Shown piece by piece: positions 23,981 through 30,322 of a stretch of DNA of 36,879 bases; the stretch's first letter is position 1; each line of letters starts with the position of its first letter. The stretch lies in NCBI GenBank assembly GCA_009885445.1, contig VFKQ01000270.1, positions 1-36,879 of the forward strand, read 5' to 3'. The notes beneath the pieces were generated by a model. It was not told the DNA's origin. It did no database searches and worked only from the letters and a program-made list of their open reading frames with translations. The stretch is from Anaerolineaceae bacterium (lineage in GTDB: Bacteria > Chloroflexota > Anaerolineae > Anaerolineales > Villigracilaceae). Both the position numbers and the translations under genes were made by a program.

Positions 23981-24244
23981 ATGTATACGATTAGACTCTT
24001 GAAAATGGCGGGTAAGGATTTGGAGCGTTTGGACAAGCCAATCACAAAGCGTATCGTGGCACGCATACAATGGCTCGCAGAAAATATCGAGGACACCAGT
24101 CCCATCCCGCTTCAAGGCGATTTGGCGGGCCTGTATAAACTTCGTGAAGGGGATTATCGGATTGTTTACGAAATCATCCACAAAGAAAAAACCATCCTCG
24201 TGCACGGCATTGGTCATCGCCGAGAAGTCTATCGAAGGAAATGA
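23981..24244 (+). CDS. RelE/ParE-superfamily toxin
   Basis: The 87-residue basic protein fits the RelE/ParE fold: N-terminal strand MYTIRLLKMAGKDLERL, two helices, then LQGDLAGLYKLREGDYRIVYEI and a C-terminal IGHRREVYRR. The pattern GLYKLREGDYRIVYEI is typical for RelE-type mRNA interferases, which cut mRNA at the ribosome. The Arg residues of the active region (R in KLREGDYR and in HRREVYRR) are present. It is cotranscribed with the upstream antitoxin. Confidence 0.88.
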   Translation: MYTIRLLKMAGKDLERLDKPITKRIVARIQWLAENIEDTSPIPLQGDLAGLYKLREGDYRIVYEIIHKEKTILVHGIGHRREVYRRK

Positions 24245-24363
24245 AATCAGGCCTTCCTCGTTGCTTCTGGGTGGCCATCAGTTAGCGGGCTACGAGATCA
24301 ACAAGCCTTGATGCCTTTCTTGCAAGTTATGCCCGTTCAATATCTTCGCTCAAAGTCGATCAA

Positions 24364-24741
24364 ATGAGTCACAATCCGATGGAAACAATTTCCATGCTCT
24401 TCATACTCGCGGCATATCCGGCGCTCTACTTGTCCATAGGCCGGAATGCATGGCGAGGCCTACACGGCCAGACAACAATGACACACTTCGGGGTCAGGGG
24501 CGGGAGGATTGCTCAAGTCTACGGTGTGTTTTACATCCTTTTCCTCATAGGGATAACAGCAATGATTCCCAGAATCTGGGGGCTTCTGAAAGACCTGACC
24601 CTGCCGGAGCTTGTCAGTGCATTTAAGCTGAGATTCCCCGCAAGTCCTGGGTACGGCTTAATCTTTATTCTGATGGCGTTGGTATTTTTCCCGTTTGTAT
24701 GGTGGGTCTTGAATAAAGCGCAAGCGAGAGATCCAAACTGA
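24364..24741 (+). CDS. Small membrane protein of unknown function
   Basis: The 125-residue product has three predicted transmembrane helices (about 8-25, 52-70 and 98-117) with a loop of mixed charge between the first two. I do not recognise the family. No strong ribosome binding site precedes the ATG at 24364. The stop is TGA, and the same frame stays open for 64 more codons and ends after a second hydrophobic segment. The base composition here (to about 25000) is lower in GC than in neighbouring operons. The preceding 119 bp show no gene. Confidence 0.55.
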   Translation: MSHNPMETISMLFILAAYPALYLSIGRNAWRGLHGQTTMTHFGVRGGRIAQVYGVFYILFLIGITAMIPRIWGLLKDLTLPELVSAFKLRFPASPGYGLIFILMALVFFPFVWWVLNKAQARDPN

Positions 24742-24783
24742 GCAAAGAAAATCCGCTTCAGCCTTTACTCAATCCCCGGCCTT

Positions 24784-24936
24784 ATGACGACAATAGGAAT
24801 ACTCGTCACTGTTGGCGCGCCAATTTCTGTAGAGCTTGGTGTCCTATTAAGTTATCTGTATTTTTTGGTTTGGGCCGAAAAGGATTCACTACTCGGTGAA
24901 AATATTCAAAAGGCGGAAGAGCACACTGTAGTCTGA
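24784..24936 (+). CDS. Short hydrophobic ORF, possible downstream half of the preceding membrane protein
   Basis: From the ATG at 24784 a 50-residue frame begins MTTIGILVTVGAPISVELG and holds a hydrophobic segment through LLSYLYFLVWAEK, then a polar tail ending at TGA 24934-24936. It is in the same frame as the 125-residue ORF, 14 codons after its TGA. It could be a separate mini-protein, or the second part of one ~190-residue membrane protein split by a nonsense mutation. No ribosome binding site is visible. Confidence 0.35.
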   Translation: MTTIGILVTVGAPISVELGVLLSYLYFLVWAEKDSLLGENIQKAEEHTVV

Positions 24937-24996
24937 AAATCGAATTTTGAAATGTTGCCGCTTTAAGCCAAGGTTTTTTCTTCCCCTCCTCATCTC

Positions 24997-25005
24997 TGGT
25001 AAAAT
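24997..25005 (+). promoter_or_regulatory. Extended -10 of yqeY, predicted leaderless
   Basis: TGG followed by TAAAAT (25000-25005) forms an extended -10 box. Transcription would begin at about 25012-25013, on the start codon. No Shine-Dalgarno is present. Confidence 0.55.
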
Positions 25006-25012
25006 CCTCCTC

Positions 25013-25456
25013 ATGGACCTCAAAACAAAACTCAACGACTCGCTCAAAGAAGCCATGAAGGCCAACGATGTCATGCGCAAAGACACATTGCGCATGGCCC
25101 TCGCCGCTGTCAAACAAATCGAAGTGGACAAACGCATCAGCCTCGACGACGGCGCAGTAATGGCCCTCCTGCAAAAGGAAATCAAGAATCGCCGCGAGGC
25201 GCTCGAAGAAGCCAAAAAAGCCGAACGCGCTGATCTCGCCTCCGCCAACGAAGCCGAGATTCTCATCCTTGAGGCCTTCCTACCCAAAGCCATGTCTGCG
25301 GACGAACTGCGCGAACTCGTCAACGCCGCCATCGCAGAGACGGGCGCGGCCTCAGTTAAAGACATGGGCAAAGTCATGAAGGTCGTTATCGAAAAAGCCG
25401 CTGGCCGCGCCGCCGGTGACGCCATCAGCGCCGCCGTGCGCGAGATTCTCAAATAA
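25013..25456 (+). CDS. yqeY: YqeY-like GatB/Yqey domain protein
   Basis: The 147-residue protein is a YqeY/Aim41-type protein, related to the tail domain of GatB and of some glutaminyl-tRNA synthetases. It begins MDLKTKLNDSLKEAMKANDV and has the typical RKDTLRMALAAVKQIEVDKR, LQKEIKNRREALEEAKKA and AFLPKAMSADELRELV segments. The frame extends 22 codons further upstream, but the family pattern begins at this ATG and the promoter is directly before it. Function is unproven; a tRNA-related role is usually assumed. Its stop is 1 nt before the GTG of pgpH. Confidence 0.92.
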   Translation: MDLKTKLNDSLKEAMKANDVMRKDTLRMALAAVKQIEVDKRISLDDGAVMALLQKEIKNRREALEEAKKAERADLASANEAEILILEAFLPKAMSADELRELVNAAIAETGAASVKDMGKVMKVVIEKAAGRAAGDAISAAVREILK

Positions 25457-25457
25457 C

Positions 25458-27569
25458 GTGGACAACCCCAGCGCGCCGCGTTTGACCGCGCGCCTTTCCG
25501 CCTTCCGGCTGATACTGCTGACCCTCGTCAGCGCGGCGGCCTTCGCGGCCCTGACATTGCCCGAAGTCCTGCGCTCGGCCCAGTCCCAACTCACCGCGGG
25601 TGACGTGGCCTCCCGCGATTATCGCTCCCCGACCAACATTACATTCGAAAGCGCCGCCCTCACCCAGCAACGCCGCGATGCCGCGGCGTCTGCTGTTCCA
25701 CTCGTCTACTCGCCCCCCGATCCCTCCATCTTACGCGGACAAGTTGAATCCCTGCGCATCGCGCTGAATGTTGTCACACGCATACGCGCAGACTCGTCTG
25801 CCACGCTCGAGCAAAAACGCGCCGAGTTAATCTCGCGCGCCGAATTTCAACTCAGCGACGACTCGCTCACCAAACTGCTGACCATGTCAGGCACGCGCTA
25901 TGACGTAGTGCAAGCCGAATCGCTGGCCCTGCTCGAAGAAACCATGCGCGCACCCATCCGCACCTTTGAAGTGGGCACCGCCCGCGTCAACCTGCCCGCA
26001 CACATCAGCCTCGCGCTGGACGAAACGCAAGCCGCACTCGTCGTCGAGCTGGTGACGCCCTTCGTAACTGCGAACAGCCTCGAAAGTCCGGCATTGACCG
26101 AGGCCGCCCGCGAAGAGGCGCGAAAAAATATCTCGCCAGTCACCCGCTCTTTTCGGGCGAATGAAATCGTCGTGCGCGGCGGCCAAGTCATCGATGAAGT
26201 GGATATCGAAAGCCTGCAAGCGCTCGGCCTCATTCAAAGCGGCCCGCGCAATTTAGACCTCGTCGGCGCGGGCGCGGTGACAATCTTGTGCACAGTTTTT
26301 TCCGGCCTGTATTTTTATCGCCGCAAGAGACTCGGCTTTTTATATGAAGCGCGCAGTCTGCTGGTCATGGCGTTTTTGTTCATCATCTTTCTGCTTGGCG
26401 CGCGCTTCGTGGTGCCGGGCAATGTTTTGCTCCCCTACATTTATCCACTGCCCGCACTCGGACTTTTGCTGGCCGCGCTGTTTGGCATGGAGGCCGGCAT
26501 CATCGTTTCGCTGGTGGTTTGCATTCTGGCCGCCTATGGATTCAGCGCGGACCTTCTGCCCTATTATCTTTTACCCTCGCTGTGTGGAGTTCTCGCCCTC
26601 GGGTCAGGGCGCCGCTTCGGCTCCTTCATTTTAGCGGGTGCCGCCATCTCGGGCGCGGCTCTGGCTGTATTGCTGGCCTACCGCATCCCCGTCGGCGCAC
26701 CCGACTTATTAGGCGCGGCCCAACTCAGCGCCTCCGCCCTGCTCAACGGATTCCTCTCCGCTGGCGTGGCCCTGCTCGGGCAATATTTTGTTTCGCAATC
26801 ACTCGGGCTCGCCACCGCGCTACATCTATTAGACATCTCGCGCCCCGATTACCCCCTGCTCCAACAATTTTTGCGCAACGCGCCCGGCACATATCAACAT
26901 AGTTTGCAGGTTGCGAATCTCGCCGAACAAGCCGCCGAAGCCATCGGCGCAGACGCATTGTTGACTCGCGTCGGCGCGCTTTATCACGACGTGGGCAAAT
27001 CGGCCAAAGCACCGTTCTTCATTGAGAATCAAGCCCCCGGCCAGATGAACACGCACCAAGACATGCTCCCTCAAGATGCCGCCGCCGCCATCATTCAACA
27101 CGTCCACGATGGCATCACGCTCGCGCGCAAACATCGCCTGCCGCGCCGCATTGATGACTTCATCCTCGAACATCACGGAACAATGCTCACGCGCTATCAA
27201 TACAATCAGGCGCTCGAAAAAGCAAACGGCGACGCCACACAAATAGACCTCGCCCTCTTCCGCTACCCAGGCCCGCGTCCGCGCTCACGCGAAACCGCCC
27301 TGCTCATGCTCGCCGACGGCGCCGAGGCCCGCGCCCGCGCCATGACGCCCAAAAACGAAGAAGAGCTTCGCGCCCTCGTGCGCGGCGTCATCGAACGCGC
27401 CCAACAAGAAGGCCAGCTCGACCACACCAGCCTGACCCTCAGCGATCTAAACACCATCATCGAATCGTTCATGTCCACATTGCGCGGCACCTATCACGCG
27501 CGCATCCAATACCCCGCCGCCGAACCCATGCTCGCCACAGAACCCATCGCCACCGCACCCAGAAAATGA
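25458..27569 (+). CDS. pgpH: PgpH-type 7TM-HD c-di-AMP phosphodiesterase
   Basis: The 703-residue protein has an N-terminal helix, an extracytoplasmic 7TMR-HDED-like domain (about 40-270), seven transmembrane helices (about 270-460) and a C-terminal HD domain with LYHDVGKSAKAPFF (H510-D511). Proteins of this layout hydrolyse c-di-AMP in Listeria and Bacillus. I choose the GTG at 25458, 1 nt after yqeY, rather than the in-frame GTG at 25416 inside yqeY. It overlaps ybeY by 4 bp. Pairing with ybeY and dagK is the common bacterial order, but phoH and era are absent here. Confidence 0.93.
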   Translation: MDNPSAPRLTARLSAFRLILLTLVSAAAFAALTLPEVLRSAQSQLTAGDVASRDYRSPTNITFESAALTQQRRDAAASAVPLVYSPPDPSILRGQVESLRIALNVVTRIRADSSATLEQKRAELISRAEFQLSDDSLTKLLTMSGTRYDVVQAESLALLEETMRAPIRTFEVGTARVNLPAHISLALDETQAALVVELVTPFVTANSLESPALTEAAREEARKNISPVTRSFRANEIVVRGGQVIDEVDIESLQALGLIQSGPRNLDLVGAGAVTILCTVFSGLYFYRRKRLGFLYEARSLLVMAFLFIIFLLGARFVVPGNVLLPYIYPLPALGLLLAALFGMEAGIIVSLVVCILAAYGFSADLLPYYLLPSLCGVLALGSGRRFGSFILAGAAISGAALAVLLAYRIPVGAPDLLGAAQLSASALLNGFLSAGVALLGQYFVSQSLGLATALHLLDISRPDYPLLQQFLRNAPGTYQHSLQVANLAEQAAEAIGADALLTRVGALYHDVGKSAKAPFFIENQAPGQMNTHQDMLPQDAAAAIIQHVHDGITLARKHRLPRRIDDFILEHHGTMLTRYQYNQALEKANGDATQIDLALFRYPGPRPRSRETALLMLADGAEARARAMTPKNEEELRALVRGVIERAQQEGQLDHTSLTLSDLNTIIESFMSTLRGTYHARIQYPAAEPMLATEPIATAPRK

Positions 27570-28012
27570 TTCACATCGAAACCACACTGCCTCTGCCCTT
27601 CGACGAGTCCCTGCTCGAACGCGCCGCCCTCGCCGCCCTCGCCCATCAATCAGCCCACGGCGACTTAACCCTCGTGCTGACCGACGACGCACAACTGCGC
27701 CAATTAAATAAAGACTACCGTGGACTCGACGCCCCCACCGACGTGCTCTCATTCCCCGCTTCAGAAACCGACCCCGAAACGGGTTCGCCCTACCTCGGCG
27801 ACATCCTCCTTTCGATCCCCCGCGCCGACGAACAAGCCCGCGCCATCGGCCACCCCCTCGCCGACGAAGCCCAACTGCTCATCGTCCACGGCGTTTTACA
27901 TTTGCTCGGTCACGACCACGCAGAAGCGCAAGAAAAAGATAAAATGTGGACTGCCCAGCATGAAATTTTAGAATCATTGGGCCTCGGCGGAATCATCATC
28001 CGTGAAGAATAG
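27566..28012 (+). CDS. ybeY: YbeY rRNA-maturation endoribonuclease
   Basis: The 148-residue metalloprotein has the family motif H108-x3-H112-x5-H118 in HGVLHLLGHDH, which binds the metal, preceded by LNKDYRGLDAPTDVLSFP. YbeY takes part in 16S rRNA 3' end maturation and 70S quality control. It overlaps pgpH by 4 bp, so expression is coupled. Immediately after the stop codon a 7-bp repeat array begins. Confidence 0.95.
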   Translation: MIHIETTLPLPFDESLLERAALAALAHQSAHGDLTLVLTDDAQLRQLNKDYRGLDAPTDVLSFPASETDPETGSPYLGDILLSIPRADEQARAIGHPLADEAQLLIVHGVLHLLGHDHAEAQEKDKMWTAQHEILESLGLGGIIIREE

Positions 28013-28164
28013 CCAGTGTTCAGTGACCAGTAATCAGTCTCTGGTCTCGGTACGCCGCAAAGTGCGCGGCTACCCTTCGATAAACTCAGGACACCGCTCG
28101 ACCACCAAGTCTCCAGTCTCTAATCACTTAATTCTCGCATCCTCACTTACCAATTACCAATTAT
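28013..28164. repeat. Heptamer arrays at the ybeY-dagK junction
   Basis: The first array starts at the base after the ybeY stop: CCAGTGT, TCAGTGA, CCAGTAA, TCAGTCT, CTGGTCT (28013-28047). The second (about 28103-28164) holds units such as CTCCAGT, CTCTAAT, then CAATTAC and CAATTAT, and the dagK ATG is formed inside the last one. A REP-like sequence separates them. No ribosome binding site is seen for dagK. Confidence 0.8.
28073..28092. repeat. REP-like CCTTCGATAAACTCAGGA sequence
   Basis: The wording matches the CTTCGACAGGCTCAGG class seen in reverse inside jag at about 9412-9430. It lies between two heptamer arrays upstream of dagK. Half-palindrome symmetry is weak here, so only the similarity supports it. 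Confidence 0.5.
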
Positions 28165-28867
28165 GTCCTCCTTCCTCCCCTCCCGCCTCACCTCCCTCCG
28201 CCACGCCCTGCGCGGACTGTGGCACGCCCTGCGCACCCAGCGCAACGCGTGGATTCACAGCGCCGTCAGCCTCGTGGTCGTCGGCCTCGGTATTTGGCTG
28301 ACCCTCCCCGCGCGTGACTGGGCCGTGCTGATTCTCACCATCGCCATGGTCTTCACCGCTGAATTCATCAACACCGCCATCGAAGCCGTGGTAGATTTGG
28401 CGACATCCGAACATCACCCGCTCGCCAAAGTCAGCAAGGACGTGGGCGCGGCCGCGGTGCTCGTGCCCGCCGTCGCCGCGGTGTTGATCGGGCTGTTGAT
28501 TCTCGGTCCGCCGTTGCTGGCGAAAATTTCCAGCTTGAGTCAGCCGCAAGCGCAGTCGAATCAATTGGCCTTCAAAGGCATGGAATTATATTCATGGCAA
28601 AATTCTGCGGGCGAGTGGCAATACATTTTGCTCCCGGGCACCAATCGCGGAAAAACATTTGAAGAAATTCAAGTCTCGCCGCTTGATTTGGACGGCATCA
28701 AAACCGCCCTCGCCGCGCTACCCGAAGGCGAATCCGTTTTTTGGACGAACAATGTTTTCGACACCGCATCCAATCAAACAATCAGCCTGCCCTTCCCGTC
28801 GCAAGCAATTGTCAACGAAATCAAAGACCTTGCCGGCTTACACAACATAAATTTATCCCTGCCCTAA
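28163..28867 (+). CDS. dagK: DagK/undecaprenol kinase fused to a C-terminal domain
   Basis: The first 120 residues form a typical three-helix diacylglycerol/undecaprenol kinase: RHALRGLWHALRTQRNAWIH, then hydrophobic segments, and EFINTAIEAVVDLATSEHHPLAKVSKDVGAAAV with the catalytic Glu and Asp positions. The remaining 110 residues (about 125-234) are soluble, with MELYSWQNSAGEWQYILLPGTNR, and do not belong to DagK. Total length is twice the family norm. The N-terminus and start lie in a repeat array with no clear ribosome binding site. It probably recycles lipid carriers; the role of the second domain is unknown. Confidence 0.85.
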   Translation: MSSFLPSRLTSLRHALRGLWHALRTQRNAWIHSAVSLVVVGLGIWLTLPARDWAVLILTIAMVFTAEFINTAIEAVVDLATSEHHPLAKVSKDVGAAAVLVPAVAAVLIGLLILGPPLLAKISSLSQPQAQSNQLAFKGMELYSWQNSAGEWQYILLPGTNRGKTFEEIQVSPLDLDGIKTALAALPEGESVFWTNNVFDTASNQTISLPFPSQAIVNEIKDLAGLHNINLSLP

Positions 28868-28899
28868 CAATTACCAATTACTGATCACTGATTACTGGA
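28868..28899. repeat. Heptamer array after dagK
   Basis: Starting at the base after the dagK stop: CAATTAC, CAATTAC, TGATCAC, TGATTAC, then TGGAGTT. The last unit supplies GGAG as ribosome binding site for the next gene, 7 nt before its ATG. Confidence 0.8.
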
Positions 28900-28905
28900 G
28901 TTCCC

Positions 28906-29757
28906 ATGACTCTCTCATTCAAATTCGGCACCGTCGGTTCGCCCACAGGCACGCCAAAAAAACCCGGTGGCTCTGTCGGCGCGATTGAATTTAGCAAATC
29001 TATTGGCCTCGACGCGCTCGAACTCGGCTGGGTGCAATCGGTGCGCGTCGGTGAGGACACTTGCGCGCTAATCAAGGCACAGGCCGCCGAGCACGGAGTT
29101 TCTCTGAGCGTGCACGCGCCCTACTACATTAACCTGAACGCAGACGCGGACGAATGGCCCAAGTCGCGCAAACGTCTCATGGACGCGGCCCACTACGGCA
29201 ATCTCGCCGGCGCGACCGACATCATCTTTCATCCCGGGTCTTACTTCGAACAACCTGCCGCCGAAGTGCTCAAGCTCGCCCTGCCGCGCCTGCAAGGGTG
29301 CGTGGACGAATTAAAGAAAGCTGGCAACCCGGTCAACTTGCGACCCGAGACGATGGGCAAAAGCGCCATGCTCGGCTCGTTTGAAGACACACTCGAAATG
29401 GCCAAGGCCATGAAGCAAGTGATTCCGTGCATAGACTTCGCCCACCTGCACGCCCGCCCAGGCGACGGGACGATGAACTCGCTCGCAGAGTGGAAAAAGA
29501 TTCTCGGCGTGTATCAGTCCGCGCTGGGCAAGGATGCGCTCAAGCACCTGCACATCCATCTTTCGGGAATCGAGTACGGCCCCAAGGGCGAGAAGAATCA
29601 CCTCACGCTGGCCGATTCAGATTTGAAGTTGAATCAACTCTTCGAAGCGCTGACAGAATTTGCCTGCGCCGGACGCATCCTATGCGAAAGCCCCATCATG
29701 GAAGAGGATGCGCTAAAGATGAAGAAAGCCTGGATGAAAGTGAGCGGGGAGAAATAA
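28906..29757 (+). CDS. nfo: Endonuclease IV-like AP endonuclease
   Basis: The 283-residue TIM-barrel protein is of the AP endonuclease 2 family (endonuclease IV). Metal-ligand motifs are visible: LSVHAPYYINLNA, IIFHPGSYFE, LRPETMGK, CIDFAHLHAR, LHIHLSGIEYG and CESPIMEEDAL. It would cut DNA 5' to abasic sites. The N-terminal sequence TVGSPTGTPKKPGGSVGAIEF is a variant of the GxHxSxxGG start of classical Nfo, so this may be a diverged subfamily of a type also seen in archaea. GGAG from the repeat array precedes the ATG. Confidence 0.85.
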   Translation: MTLSFKFGTVGSPTGTPKKPGGSVGAIEFSKSIGLDALELGWVQSVRVGEDTCALIKAQAAEHGVSLSVHAPYYINLNADADEWPKSRKRLMDAAHYGNLAGATDIIFHPGSYFEQPAAEVLKLALPRLQGCVDELKKAGNPVNLRPETMGKSAMLGSFEDTLEMAKAMKQVIPCIDFAHLHARPGDGTMNSLAEWKKILGVYQSALGKDALKHLHIHLSGIEYGPKGEKNHLTLADSDLKLNQLFEALTEFACAGRILCESPIMEEDALKMKKAWMKVSGEK

Positions 29758-29762
29758 TATAA

Positions 29763-29840
29763 CGCGAAACCATGGTTTCGCGATTATGGAATCGGACAGC
29801 TTGCTGTCCGACATGCGGGAGCAAGCTCCCGCACTCCATA
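29763..29840. repeat. Triple-palindrome REP-like element
   Basis: Three perfect palindromes stand in a row: CGCGAAACCATGGTTTCGCG (29763-29782), CGGACAGC-TT-GCTGTCCG (29793-29810) and GCGGGAGC-AA-GCTCCCGC (29815-29832). ATTATGGA and TCCATAAT on the outside form a further pair around the last two. The last two match the element at 19782-19824 in design. It fills the convergent gap between nfo and the SMR gene. Confidence 0.75.
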
Positions 29841-29847
29841 ATTAATT

Positions 29848-30180
29848 CTAATGCACCGCAGACTTTGAAAATAAATTAATCACCAATATCCCCAGGATGA
29901 TCAACAGAATCCCAAGCCCGCGCGCCCAATCCAGCGTTTCGTGCCAAAAGAGCATGCCTGCGATCACCGTCAACACAATGCCGATGCCGGACCACAGCGC
30001 ATACGCGGTGCCGATGGGCATTACTTTCAAAGTCAGCGCAAGCAGGTAAAACGATATAGCATAGCCAATCACCACGACCACACTGGGAACTAACCTGGTG
30101 AATCCTTCTGAAAATTTTAGCGCGCTGGTGGCAATTACTTCACTCAAGACTGCAAAGAAAAATATCAGGGCGGTTTTCAT
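29848..30180 (-). CDS. SMR-family small multidrug/cation transporter
   Basis: The 110-residue protein has four transmembrane helices and the conserved membrane glutamate E14 in FFAVLSEVIATSALKFSEGFT, then YAISFYLLALTLKVMPIGTAYALWSGIG and a final helix pair. It works as a dimeric proton-coupled exporter in the EmrE/QacE style. GAGGA precedes the ATG by 7 nt. A TATAAT at 30203-30198 gives a short leader of about 10 nt. Substrates cannot be read from sequence. Confidence 0.92.
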   Translation of the reverse strand: MKTALIFFFAVLSEVIATSALKFSEGFTRLVPSVVVVIGYAISFYLLALTLKVMPIGTAYALWSGIGIVLTVIAGMLFWHETLDWARGLGILLIILGILVINLFSKSAVH

Positions 30181-30197
30181 AATGAATCCTCTGCAGC

Positions 30198-30203
30198 ATT
30201 ATA
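30198..30203 (-). promoter_or_regulatory. -10 box of the SMR gene
   Basis: TATAAT lies 17 nt before the ATG on the minus strand, so the leader would be about 10 nt and just hold the GAGGA ribosome binding site. The -35 region has no good match at 16-18 bp. Confidence 0.5.
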
Positions 30204-30278
30204 ATCGGCCATAGCCGCTGAGCTGGCGCACAACCCGCAAACGGGGGTTTGACCGCCACGCACGGCGCGGCCTTCGGA

Positions 30279-30284
30279 TATAAT
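30279..30284 (+). promoter_or_regulatory. -10 box of the DRHyd-TPR gene
   Basis: TATAAT at 30279-30284, then AAAAGGA (30308-30314) 8 nt before the ATG at 30323. The leader would be about 30 nt. The nearest TTGACC (30249) is too far (24 bp) to be the partner -35. Confidence 0.5.
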
Positions 30285-30322
30285 TTCGACGCACGTTATT
30301 CAAGTTTAAAAGGACAACACAC

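Noticed and set aside
24245..24363. Integron attC site or gene remnant after the RelE toxin
   Set aside because: A GTTAGC is present but no matching inverse core and no attC-like palindrome; no recognisable gene.
24739..24741. TGA read as selenocysteine
   Set aside because: No SECIS-like hairpin just downstream and no selenoprotein family; nonsense or a separate ORF is simpler.
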